NCBI GenBank assembly: GCA_963971535.1
Contig: OZ020599.1
Location: forward strand, 94,301,897-94,365,896
DNA from: Notolepis coatsorum
Lineage: Eukaryota; Chordata; Actinopteri; Aulopiformes; Paralepididae
Direction of reading: 5' to 3'
DNA: 64,000 bases
The translations under genes and the position numbers were made by a program. A model generated the notes under the pieces. The model searched no databases and was not told the origin of the DNA. It was given only the letters and a program-made list of their open reading frames with translations. Positions 11,264 to 21,062 of this stretch are shown piece by piece (the first letter of the stretch is position 1; every line of letters starts with the position of its first letter).

Positions 11264-12320
11264 TTTTTATGAAAGAGATAGATTATCGGGATATACAGTA
11301 CACCAATTTGAGGGAATGAAGAATTTAAACCAGGAAGAAAGGATAAAGGATTTAATATGGGCAGAAAGAGGCTTAAGTCAAATTAAAAACCTATATGGAG
11401 GGAGAATTAATGACCTTTGAACAGATAGTAAATAACATTGATATTCCAAGAACCCATATGTTTAAACACTTTCAAATCAAGAGCTACATAGTCTCACAAA
11501 CCAAAAACACAAGTGAACCACTCACATCCACATAGAACAACTTACAATAGACAATATGGAAGGAAGAGGACAATTATCCATGTTTCATGATGTGTTGCTA
11601 GCAGGATCGAAAGAGAGCTCTCTGAGCAGTTTGCAGGCATGGGAGAGAGACATGTAGGTAGACATAACGGAGGAGGATTGGGGACACATTTTATCCCATG
11701 ATACCAGATGAATGTACTAGGTGTGGGGTAGAGGTGGGGACCCTGTACCACTGTATGTGGGAATGTGACAGGATGCAGGAGTATTGGAAGGAAGTTCTGG
11801 AGCTTATCTCCGAACTGACGGAGTTAGAAGATAGTAAGATCGATCCTAAGATATGTATACTACACATGTACCCAGAGAACTTTCCAGCTAACACTAGAAA
11901 GAGGAAATTGATAAATTTTTGTCTGTTACAAGCCAAGAGAGTGGTTGCTCTAAACTGGAAGGAGATACAGAGACCAGGATCTAAACAATGGTTAATGGAA
12001 GTGTCCGAGAATTTAGCAATGGAAAAGCTAACCTACATACGAAATGGAAAAACATAATAATTTGAAAAGACGTGCATGGGCGAGATTTATACGGTTCTTG
12101 AAAGGTGTGAGAGTTTAAAGGAAAGGGATAGGAGGACCGTGATGTTAGGGATAGGAAAGAATAAAAGATGGAGGTAGACTGTACTGTTTACTGTACTTTT
12201 TTGTTGAATGTTTATGTGAGTGTCAGTTTGAATTATAATTAGGAAATGGAGGGGGTTGTAATGTATTTTTGTCTTGTATATTTGTTTTACGTGTATAAAT
12301 AAAATGCAATACAAATATTG
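11264..12320 (+). pseudogene. L1-like LINE ORF2 C-terminus and 3' end
   Basis: The plus-strand frame 11698-12057 carries the C-terminal zinc-knuckle-like C-x2-C...H-x4-C pattern of L1 ORF2 (CTRCGVEVGTLYHCMWEC) followed by a KRKLINFCLLQAKR helix. Upstream, 11280-11420 is a further ORF2 remnant (LNQEERIKDLIWAE) separated by frameshifts. The 3' UTR ends with an AATAAAATG signal near 12298. No function is expected. Confidence 0.75.
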
Positions 12321-12410
12321 TTTAAAAAAGGTTTCTCCTGAAAACGCACCTGTTCAAGAAAGCTTTTAAATTGTAATCTTATATGTCTGCTTTTAACTTT
12401 TTAACACCCA

Positions 12411-12540
12411 TTCACTCACACACTCACGGTGGAGGTGACCATGCAAGGTGCCAATCTGCTCATCGGGAGCAGTGACCGGTTAAGTGCCTTGCTCAAGGAC
12501 ATTTTGACACGCTGTGTGTAGCAGAGCATTGCTAAAAACA
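12411..12540 (-). mobile_element. SINE fragment (family 2)
   Basis: The inverse complement contains ttgagcaaggcacttaacc and ctgctcccgatgagcag-type blocks followed by ccttgcatggt, the same body as the SINE at 35913-36112. Only the central part is kept. Confidence 0.6.
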
Positions 12541-12595
12541 GCACACATGCTCTGCAAATCTTCCCTGGATAAATAAAGATTAAGAAAAGGCCTCT

Positions 12596-13067
12596 AGGGC
12601 GGTCAGGTGGCGTAGCGGAGATTGTGCTTGTCACCAATGCAAGAGGCTGCGGTCTCGACTCCCGGAGAGTCAGCATTGCCTTGGCTCGGGCTGATCGCTA
12701 TACTAACTCGTTTGGCTGAGTTAGGGGGAGGGGAGCCGTGGGTGGGTCCTGGGCGTTGTGGACAGCGACCCCTACAGTTCGGTCGGGGCGCCTGCTCAGC
12801 GAGGGTAGGATCTGGAGAGAGGTAGTGCGGCCTTCCACACGTTACACTCTCCCAGTGAGAATCTGCGCGGCCAGGCTGGCTGCCGGCTGGCTGGACAAGC
12901 GTCGGAGGAAAGCATGTGACAGTCTCCGGCCTCTCGGACCAACAGTAGGGGAAAGTGCACAACAACCAGGAAGGGGGTTGGGAATTGGCATAACGACTAA
13001 CAGTGGGATGGGAGACAAATCGGAAAAAGAAGGAGGGGGAAAAAGATAATAAAAAAAAAAGAAAAAA
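12596..13067 (+). mobile_element. tRNA-derived SINE (family 1)
   Basis: A full-length copy starting gggcggtcaggtggcg, with the body gttcggtcggggcgcctgc and an A-rich end. An imperfect target duplication (aagaaaaggcctct) lies just before it and at 13068-13080. It has an internal RNA polymerase III promoter and no protein coding. Confidence 0.85.
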
Positions 13068-13148
13068 GAAAAAGGCCTCTGTGACATGCACTTCTATTCA
13101 GGACTGACACAATACCAAGGACCATCATTCACAGGTAGAAAGTTAAGG

Positions 13149-13375
13149 CGCGGCTGGGTAGCGCAGTGGACTAAGCACTCGCCTACCACCGCAGAGACTC
13201 TGGGATCGAATCCAGCTGTCAGCGGTACCTCCGGCTTGGTCAGTTGTCCCTACTAACACAATTGGCAGTGTTAGCGGGTGGGAAGCCTGTGTCCTGGTCG
13301 TTGTAAACTGCGACTCCTACTGGCATAACAACTAAATTGGGATGCGTGAAAAATACAGAAAGCCCAAAAAAAGGC
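13149..13375 (+). mobile_element. SINE (family 1), internally deleted
   Basis: The head (gggtagcgcagtggactaagc, ggatcgaatccagctg) and the end (tggcataacaactaa) match the other family-1 copies, but most of the body between them is missing. Short flanking aagttaa repeats suggest a normal insertion of a deleted master or a later deletion. Confidence 0.75.
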
Positions 13376-13486
13376 CAAGTTAAAGGCCCAGTCCTCAATC
13401 CAAATTTGTTTTTTAAAGTATAGACCCTCCAGAGAAAACCAAAATATGTGGAGTGGAGACATTTTGTCACTCTAAAATTAATTGTT

Positions 13487-14409
13487 ATAGATAATGACAA
13501 TAATGTACCTGGGAGTCCACATCACAGAGGACCTGACATGGACAACACACATACACTCTGTGTCTGTGGTAAAAAAAAAGGCGAAACAGCGCCTCTATCA
13601 CCTGAGACAGTTAAGGAAGTTCAGAGTATCGGGGAAGATACTCCACTCCTTCTATTTCGGGGCTGTAGAGAGCATTCTGACTGGAAACATCACTGCCTTG
13701 TTTGGAAACAGCACGGCCCAGGACAGGAAGGCCCTACAGAGAGTGGTGCGCTCAGCAGAGCGTACGACAGGTATTGCACTACCACCCCTGCAGGACTTAT
13801 ATAACAGGAGGTGCAAATCCAGAGCCTGCAGAATAATGAAAGACCCCCACCACCCCAACAACAGCCTGTTCAAGCTGCTGCGGTCAGGCAAGCGCCTACG
13901 CACACACGCAACAAGAACAGAGAGATTACGGCTCAGCTTCTTCCCCCAGGCCATCAGAACACTGAACACTGAACTCTCCACACACAAGTACAGATGAGCA
14001 CACACATACACGCACACAACACACAAATCGCTGCAATCGCTCACACACAAACGGTCACTTTAAACAAAATGGAAAGGACACTTTAAAGGAACGAGGAAAA
14101 TAAAGGTCACTTTAAGGAAAGAACCGATGTTTAGATATAGCAAGTATAGCATAAGGATATAGAGTAAAAACTGTATATTGTATAGTAGTGTACATAGGAC
14201 CCAGTGCCTTAAATCCGTAGCTAACATTGTATTGCACTATCTCAGGACTTTAGCATGTCATATTTTATCATGCACATTTTATGTCTATTTTATTAGCCGT
14301 TTAGTATGTCTATTTTATTATTAGTATTATTGCACAATCAAAGCGGGCATGGCCACCCGCATATCACTGTATGCCCTGGTATGTATGTGACAAATAAAAC
14401 TCTTGAATC
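13487..14409 (+). pseudogene. L2/CR1-superclade LINE RT C-terminus and 3' UTR
   Basis: Frame 13494-13997 (167 aa) covers the region downstream of the RT palm: YLGVHITEDLTWTTHI at the start, then FYFGAVESILTGNITA, then RTTGIALPPLQDLY and CKSRACRIMKDPHHP, ending with the basic SGKRLRTHATRTERLR segment. This order is the thumb and C-terminal part of fish non-LTR retrotransposons of the jockey/L2/CR1 group. The copy is 5'-truncated; the N-terminal endonuclease and RT catalytic motifs are absent. The 3' UTR ends at about 14408 with gacaaataaaactcttgaatct. Its tail is repeated in reverse at 9131-9300. Confidence 0.8.
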
Positions 14410-14413
14410 TTAA

Positions 14414-15226
14414 CTCATTCACGGTCAGCAGCTTTCGCCATCTGCACTGTTTGGCACCAGCGTTAATGACCATTTTAGCTATGTTTGCAGACCCATCGTG
14501 TGTTCTGTATTATAGCTATGGAGACAATAGTATGGCTTATTTTACAGGCATTGTTCATAGTCCATTACTGACTAATCAGCTCATTTCTACACACTGTAGT
14601 TTGTTACACGCTAAACAGCGCCCCATTTCCAATTTTTTTCCATAGATCGCGAGATAGGACGCATTATATGCAATAAGCCCGAATCGTTCTGGTTGATTCC
14701 CTGAAACCACAAATACTCCCAAATCAAAGGTATATAACATGTACATATGTACATTCACAAAATCATCGTTAGAAAACGCTTGGTTTATGTCCGGTAAAGT
14801 AAGCCACTGTGATCGTTACAGAAACATGTTTCAGGTTCGGTAAAATAGACATAAGGGGTCCTTACCTTAGCCATGGAGGTACTTGTTTATATGTAATTAC
14901 ACATGTTTATGGGACACTATAGGTTTTGAGGCGAGCAGATCTGCTAGCGATTGCTTTGCAGGAGCTCCTCCCCCTCAGAGCGAATCTCGATAGTCCATTT
15001 CATTCATTGCCTCTCCTGTTCCCTTTCTATCAGAGTTCAAAAGGTACCACCTGGTGATATTCGACCGGCATTGCAATTCCAACGTAGGTAGATGAATCAT
15101 AGACAACTAGATGGCTCCGGCTGACCGTATAGAACAGGGATCAAAGGAAAATATCAAAGGATATTGATTCTGGCGCTCAACCGTTGGCGCGATAACCCGA
15201 CTATACTCGGTATGGCCGTGAAAGAG
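14414..15226. mobile_element. TTAA-flanked palindromic DNA element
   Basis: It is bounded by TTAA at 14410-14413 and 15227-15230, with ends CTCATTCACGG and CCGTGAAAGAG forming terminal inverted repeats. It shares an internal segment (tatagctatggagacaatagtatgg) with the element at 28306-29223 in the opposite orientation. TTAA targets are typical of piggyBac and Kolobok transposases. No coding sequence. Confidence 0.7.
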
Positions 15227-15589
15227 TTAATGACAATACTAAACAGGACTTTAAAGTTCAGAATTTTGGATCTAGCTATTTCTTGCTAATTTCAACTGAC
15301 CAATAGATACTAATGAATTGAGTTTTAAAGTGAATTGCAAAACATTCCACTTTGCTCAGTCTGGGCCTAGGGGTCCAAAAACGTACCTGAAGGACTTGCT
15401 GGAATTGCACCATTGTCTGCAGTACTACACTGCAATGTATGAGAGTACTAGTAAGCTGCTAGGAATAGAAATGTACAAAAGAGATACAATGATGAATATG
15501 TGTGAAATATATCAAATGCAAAAAAAAACAATAGATAAATAAATAACAATAGGAATACAAATATTAAATGCCCAAGAAAATCTATTCTC

Positions 15590-16196
15590 ATCCTCATCTC
15601 GCTTTCCTTTCTTACTTCATCGCCATCGTCTCCTTGATTGTCAAGCTCTGTGCCAAATACCTTGAAGTCAGCCAGGGTTACTCAGCTTCTCAAGAAACCA
15701 GCCGCGGATGCATCTGACATCATCAATTTCAGACCGGTATCACAGCTTTAATCTCTCGTACCCTTAAGCGCATTGTCTCTAATAAACCTTTTCAATATCT
15801 CTCACAGACACTCCACATTGCTCCGTCTGCCAAAGCTGCTTCTCTCTCTGTGCTCATCCACCCTGACCTGTCTGCTACCTCCCACTCCCTGACCTTTGAC
15901 ATGGTGAACCACCAGACATGCCGTCCCACCCTTGTTGACCTTGGTATCTCTGGGTCTGGTGTCGTGGAAAGGCACTCTGTCATCAGCATCGCCATGTTCT
16001 CTTTCCACCCGGGGCGTCCCCCAGGGCTCAGTCTTTGACCCTCTCCTTTTCTCCTTCCCCTCGTTTGACACGCAAGTTAAGGCCCATATCTCTGCTTGCT
16101 TTGCTGACATTTCCAGATGGATGTGTGCCTACCACCCCAAGCTTAACCTTGACAAGACTGGGCAACCTATAGAAATGAATCAGCTACCGTGCGAGG
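15590..16196 (+). pseudogene. CR1/Rex1-like LINE RT remnant
   Basis: Scattered frames keep recognisable RT pieces: an LTFDMVNHQ motif A region at about 15890, GRPPGLS corresponding to the degraded GVPQGS block near 16010, and ADISRWMCAYHPKLNLDKT near 16110-16160. Frameshifts separate them and the catalytic F/YADD is not intact. It is interrupted at 16197 by a MITE, with LINE-like sequence after 16347. Confidence 0.6.
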
Positions 16197-16346
16197 CAAG
16201 GTTGTGATCAATTCACTTTCGATTAAATACATTCAGAATTTAAACAGGAATCACTATTTACTTGTCAATAGGTTGAATAATACAACCTTTTTATGCTGTA
16301 TGTTTTTAATTGAAAGTTGAATTGAAAGTGAATTGATCCCAACCCT
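16197..16346. mobile_element. hAT-like MITE, 150 bp
   Basis: The ends CAAGGTTGTGATCAATTC and its near complement GAATTGATCCCAACCCTG are inverted repeats of about 24 bp. A gtgcgagg repeat flanks both sides (16189-16196 and about 16349-16356, with two extra bases on the right), close to an 8-bp hAT duplication. Confidence 0.65.
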
Positions 16347-16594
16347 GCGGTGCGAGGTCCATATTACAGGGAATTAGACCTCTCCTCACAAAGTAGTCCC
16401 AAGCTGACTACTGCAACTACCTCCCCGCTGGGCTCCCTAAAGTCCCACATTCAGCCCCTACAACTCCCTCCTCACTGGGCTCCCTAAAGTCCCACATTCA
16501 GCCCCTACAACTCATCTAGAATGCTGCTGCTGCTGCATCTTCTTCAACCCCCTCAGACTTGACTACATCACTCATCATCTCCTGCATTGCTTAT

Positions 16595-17200
16595 TATCAC
16601 TACTGAGTCAGGTTCAAAGCCTTGCTGCGGTCAGGCAAGCGATACCGGAGTCTTAAGGCGAGCACAGAAAGACTCAGAAGAAGCTTCTATCCCCAGGCCA
16701 TCAGGCTGCTAAACAAACAATAAACACTATGCAACAACCATCAAATGCACACAGCACACACACCCACACGCACACACTCACTTAAACAAACAACACACTG
16801 CAGCACCCACTCTCCACACTTTAGATCACACAAACACACTTTATATTTATTGATAAAGGATTTGCACTACAACTCGTACACCTACTGTAAATTGTATCTA
16901 AATTGCACCTCATCCCATTTCTGCCTTGCACTATATAGTATTGTATATTAGTACACTGCATAGTATTGTATATTATATGGTAACTCAGTTACGTCTATTC
17001 TGCATCGAACATTGTACATATGTCTATACTGAACACTGTGACCTCATTTTTTTACTTCTAATTTACATGCTATACTATGTTATTTTATTTCATACTTATC
17101 TTGTCTTGCACAGTCTCTGGAGCGTAACAGTAAGAAGCATTTTGTATAAAAGTATTCTGTACTTCTGTATGACAACTATTAAAGAAACTTGAGAAACTTG
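16595..17200 (+). mobile_element. L2-like LINE 3' end
   Basis: It opens with the coding tail GCTGCGGTCAGGCAAGCG also present at 13878, followed by a CA-rich and AT-rich 3' UTR and an end with repeated gaaacttgaga. It is a second, more truncated copy of the LINE type at 13487-14409, with a diverged UTR. Confidence 0.65.
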
Positions 17201-17230
17201 AACTTGATGTTGGCCTACAAGGCTAGTAAG

Positions 17231-17261
17231 CAGTGGTGGAAGACGTACACAGTTCCTTTAA
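17231..17261. mobile_element. Left stub of CAGTGGTGGAA repeat
   Basis: It begins cagtggtggaagacgtac and continues after the inserted TIR element at about 18834 (taagtaaaagtagaaatacc), so the TIR element split an older repeat. The same repeat's end is seen reversed at about 24600-24772 (tagaaatacttcg...ccaccagtg). Confidence 0.6.
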
Positions 17262-17398
17262 GGCGAGACACCCCAGGTGAATAGGCAAAGAAAATATTTG
17301 AATAGATATCACTATGACACTTTCCCAGTTTGTTATGTACATAACAACTAAGAAAAAATGTATTGCAAGTTTTCTGCGATCTTATGTTTATATATGCT

Positions 17399-17734
17399 AT
17401 GGGGTGTAACGATGCATCGATTCTAATGTGACGATTCAACTGCATCTATTTGAAAATGTTAGAATCGATTAGAATCGAGGATTTTTTTTTAATAAAAAAT
17501 TATATATATTTTGTGTATTGTTTTTATTGACCTATAGTCCATTCATGCTGAGTGAATCAGTTCCCCCAGCCACATTTGTGTATAAATATTTTTTGGGGGA
17601 ATTAACTGATTAATCGAATTAATCTAATCGAATCGAATCGTGGTCAAATGAAGAGATTTCATGATGCATTGAATCATTGCCTGAAGAATCGTAATGGAAT
17701 CTAATGGTTGTGAGGTCGAATCGTTACACCCCTA
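17399..17734. mobile_element. MITE with ggggtgtaacgat ends
   Basis: The left end TATGGGGTGTAACGATGC and the right end ...ATCGTTACACCCCTA are inverted repeats, and the interior is rich in gaatcgat. No clean target duplication was found. The termini resemble the hAT MITE at 530-910. Confidence 0.6.
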
Positions 17735-17891
17735 GCGCGTTACCTAATTATTAAATATGCACTAATTTGCATATGACGTTAGGGTATAAATACCAACATT
17801 GGATGATGCCAGATTAAAAAGATTTGTTTCATTATGTTGACACATAACACAGTGAACTTTGTCCAGAGGGGATTGTGGCTATGTCTTTTTT

Positions 17892-18077
17892 TATTATTTT
17901 TTTTTATTTATTTTTTAGCGTTTATCGCTTTATACTACTGGGCAGTCCAGTAGAGAGAGAGAGAGGAGGAACGGGAGACAGAGTGGGGGGAAGACATTCG
18001 GCAAATAACGACGGGTCCGGGAATCGAACCCGGGTCGGCCGTGCCGCGACTCAGCGCGCTATGTGGTTCGCCACTGG
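17892..18077 (-). mobile_element. tRNA-derived SINE (family 3)
   Basis: On the minus strand it has a head with a B box (gggttcgattcccgg), then tttgccgaatgtc, a pyrimidine-rich part, gcgataaacgctaaa and an A-rich end. A target duplication of about 14 bp (ggctatgtcttttt) lies at 17877-17890 and 18078-18091. Same family as 34823-35032. Confidence 0.85.
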
Positions 18078-18966
18078 GGCTATGTCTTTTTATCATCCCA
18101 TAAATCAGGAAATGCTGTCTACAGTCATAAAAAAATCTATTTTTGCCAGGTTTTTTGGTATAAATGTACTATATATCAGGCTATGAATGATATATCAACA
18201 AACCCATCTGTAAAAAGATGCAGGGTATATATAGGAAGAAATGTGGAAAGTATGGTGTGTGTAGGTGCTATGGAATGGTACATGTTTACCCAAGTGTGTA
18301 AGAAAAACACATAAAAACTCATTTTTGGGAAAACGCCTTCAAAGTTCTGTATTGTAAAATGCCATACATTTTTTTAAACAGCTATTTACAAACACAATAC
18401 CTAATCAAACCATTAGTAATAGATAACCTAAACACATGCCTGATAACTGAATAACATAATAATGAGGCTACAAACAGTGTAGTAACAAACTCAACACAAC
18501 CGATTACTGTACCCCCTAATAGGCAAAAAAGATATTTGAATAGATATCACTATGAAACTTTCCTAGTTTGTTATGTACATATAAACTAAGAAAAAATATA
18601 TTGCAAGTTTTCTGAATTTTATGTTTATATATGCAAATGAGGCACTTCTCCATATGTGCACATTTATGGATGCAATCAGGCAAAATGAAGTAAAATAATC
18701 AACTAAATGTGTGTTATTGAAGTTGTATTGTCACTAGTTTCATAGAAGACATGTTTAGTAAGCTAAATATAACAAAATCTCAAAATCAACCAAAGAAATT
18801 ATATTTGCCTATTCACCTGGGGTGTCTCACCGTAAGTAAGTAAAAGTAGAAATACCCAGATAGAATAGTACAGTACAGTACAGTAATTGTAAAAGTACAA
18901 TTATTTTGAAAATGTAGAGAAGTATTCGATATTGAATGTACTGTACTTGTATAAAAAATAAAAGTA

Positions 18967-19383
18967 TGCATTCTATATAATGTTTGTATTCCAGTCATAG
19001 GCAGAGTTTTAGGGGGGGTTGCAGGGGACATGCCCCCCCCCCCCCAATATTGAGGATAGGAGTAAGGGGGTCAAAACAATTATATATCCTTCTTACCTGT
19101 AACTATATACTGTATTAACCAACTATTTCAATCAATATCTGAAATTAAGAAAGAAAACCGGCTAACCTTCTCACTGTCTTATACTATCATGCACTCTTCC
19201 TACTATACTAATATGTCTTTTACTATTATGCACTCAACACTGCAGCACCCACATTTTAACACTGTTTGATGAACATTGTTACTCAGCCGTAAGAGCTGTA
19301 CCCTTCCTGCTCACTTGTCGTACAGAACTTTAAAGTAGCTTTGGATAAATGCGTCAGCTAAATGACAAAATGTAAAGGTATTT
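18967..19383. other. Intergenic, unassigned
   Basis: No gene recognised. A poly-C/G run lies at about 19010-19044, with AT-rich sequence otherwise. Confidence 0.4.
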
Positions 19384-19655
19384 CAGACACCCCTACAGGA
19401 CCGTACCATCTCAACCTTGCAGACAGACACCCCTACAGGACCGTACCATCTCAACCTTGCAGACAGACACCCCTACAGGACCGTACCATCTCAACCTTGC
19501 AGACAGACACCCCTACAGGACCGTACCATCTCAACCTTGCAGACAGACACCCCTACAGGACCGTACCATCTCAACCTTGCAGACAGACACCCCTACAGGA
19601 CCGTACCATCAGACAGACACCCTTACAGGACCGTACCATCTCAACCTTGCCGATG
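19384..19655. repeat. 40-bp minisatellite
   Basis: About six and a half near-identical units of cagacacccctacaggaccg plus taccatctcaaccttgcaga. The last units carry a deletion and a c-to-t change. The long open frames across it (up to 178 aa) are simply the repeat read through, not a gene. Confidence 0.95.
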
Positions 19656-19688
19656 TGCCTCTCATAAAAGTACACCAGAATGCAGGAA

Positions 19689-19748
19689 ATTAACCCTTTC
19701 ACTGCCACACTACAGGAGGTTAACCCCTTCACTACCACAGTACAGACG
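19689..19748. repeat. Left arm of palindromic 31-bp minisatellite
   Basis: Two units of ggttaacccttcactaccaca type. They are the inverse complement of the array at 24141-24335. DIRS copy B sits exactly between the two arms. Confidence 0.8.
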
Positions 19749-19938
19749 GTTCTGTTTCGTATGGTTCTCGCTCAGCGTCACTACTGCACTATACTTCACT
19801 CGTGCACGCGCACTGAATAAAAAATTCCACAATGTACCTTTACATCCCAACATTCGTCTGACCACACCCTTATCAGCTTACCTTCATAAGCAGGTGTGTG
19901 GCCACCTACTCGCCTCCTTCTTCGCTTTCACCACAAGG
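19749..19938 (+). repeat. DIRS copy B left inverted terminal repeat
   Basis: It begins GTTCTGTTTCGTATGG and ends CACCACAAGG. It is inversely complementary to 23929-24118 and similar to the copy A repeat at 3236-3421, for example the shared central block catcccaacattcgtctg. Confidence 0.85.
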
Positions 19939-20063
19939 AAGTGCCTTCGGTAGATCCCCACTTGACGAGGTTGCTAGTTGAAGAAAGTTGAGACGTGTTT
20001 ACATTGTGCTTATTTTTTTCATAAAAGTTTCTATAAGTATTCGATAGAAAAATCTAAGTCATA

Positions 20064-20960
20064 ATGTCTACTTCGGAGAGTCGCAGAGCCACTCTTCACC
20101 AGCGGTTCTCCATTCCCGCCTCCATCGTGCTTTCTGGTGCGGGGCTGTTGCCTCTCTCGTGGGTGGCAGCCACGCCCGGTAGGCATCCGATGGGTAGTTT
20201 GCCTCTCAGAGGAGCCGGTGCACCGGTGCTGTCGTCTCTGCGATGGCCTGGTCCTGGCTCTGGTTCCTCTGTTTCCGGGGAATCGTCCGCTGGAAAATCG
20301 GCTAGGCGGTTGGCTTATTTGAGCGACCAGTCGTTCATCTCTGGTACACAATCTCTGGCTGCCGCGTCTAATGTCGCGCAGCTGGCAAGATTTATATCCG
20401 GGATAATGACGGGCGGCACGGAGCTGACTGATGTCCAACATGACCAGCTCACCCAGGCGGCAGGAGCTGTCCTGCATCTGACTCAGCTGCAGGCCATAGC
20501 CGCTGGGAAAGTGCGCGCCCTGGCGACTCTGATCCAGCGCCACCTTTGGCTGGAGCAGGCCCGTGTGCCGGAGAAGAAGAGAGGTCCTCTTCTAACGGCC
20601 ACCCTCTCCGATGCTGGACTGTTCGGGAAGGCCCTGCAATTGATGACCTCAACGTGCAGAAAGATGGCAGAGGAGAGATCCGTGCTCCAACCCCATTTTC
20701 CCCCTCCCGTCATCGCCGGTGGAGTCAGACGGCTTCCACGTCGTCGAGCTTCCTCCGCCGTGGCTGCTACTGCCTCCACCGCCACTGCTGGCCCATCGAA
20801 GAAGGCTAGGAGGAGAGACGGTGCTGCTGCTGCAGCCGGCCCACCTACGACCGGAGGAGACGGTAGGGATCGCCGTGACCAGCAACCGATTATCTACCGT
20901 CCCTCCGGGGCTTCTCGGGGTGGCAAAGCCCGAGCGGCTCGAGGCAGCAGACGCCGCTAG
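20064..20960 (+). CDS. DIRS Gag-like protein
   Basis: An intact 298-aa frame from the first ATG after the left terminal repeat. Residues about 1-90 are Ser/Gly/Ala-rich. About 95-210 form a helical region with the segment LIQRHLWLEQARVPEKKRG and then LSDAGLFGKALQLM. An R/V-x-RHLWL...D/E-K...GLFG arrangement is what I recognise from Gag proteins of vertebrate DIRS elements. The C-terminal 80 residues are Arg/Ala/Gly-rich and strongly basic (RRLPRRRASS, KKARRRDG, a terminal SRRR), suiting nucleic-acid binding in place of a zinc knuckle. It stands alone: no pol frame follows. An AATAAA lies at 21036, directly before a short hairpin. Gag identity is an inference from family resemblance. Confidence 0.7.
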   Translation: MSTSESRRATLHQRFSIPASIVLSGAGLLPLSWVAATPGRHPMGSLPLRGAGAPVLSSLRWPGPGSGSSVSGESSAGKSARRLAYLSDQSFISGTQSLAAASNVAQLARFISGIMTGGTELTDVQHDQLTQAAGAVLHLTQLQAIAAGKVRALATLIQRHLWLEQARVPEKKRGPLLTATLSDAGLFGKALQLMTSTCRKMAEERSVLQPHFPPPVIAGGVRRLPRRRASSAVAATASTATAGPSKKARRRDGAAAAAGPPTTGGDGRDRRDQQPIIYRPSGASRGGKARAARGSRRR

Positions 20961-21035
20961 ACCCAGTGACTTTTTTCCCCTGCGGTCCCCTCTGTTTACC
21001 CCTCCCCGGCCTCTCATATTATTTGTTTGCTCATA

Positions 21036-21062
21036 AATAAAAAGTCCCCTCTAAAGGGGGAC
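21036..21062 (+). terminator. Possible poly(A) signal with hairpin after gag
   Basis: AATAAA at 21036-21041 is followed by AGTCCCC-tctaaa-GGGGGACT, a perfect 7-bp stem with a short loop. It may end the gag transcript; this is an inference from position only. Confidence 0.4.

Larger units (their letters stand above)
17262..18831. mobile_element. TIR DNA element with nested insertions
   Basis: Terminal inverted repeats: GGCGAGACACCCCAGG at 17262 and its complement ending at 18831. They continue as gtgaataggcaaa on both sides. A subterminal block (17279-17400) is repeated directly at 18520-18640. Flanks read taa on both sides with a one-base offset, which would suit a 3-bp target of PIF/Harbinger type, but this is not firm. 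Nested inside are a MITE at about 17399-17734 and a SINE at 17892-18077. No transposase is visible. Confidence 0.6.

Noticed and set aside
19362-19953. Open frames of 78-178 aa with repeated TDTPTGPYHLNLADRHPYR-like sequence
   Set aside because: They are a 40-bp minisatellite read through; since 40 is not a multiple of 3, the protein repeat cycles through all frames. No gene.
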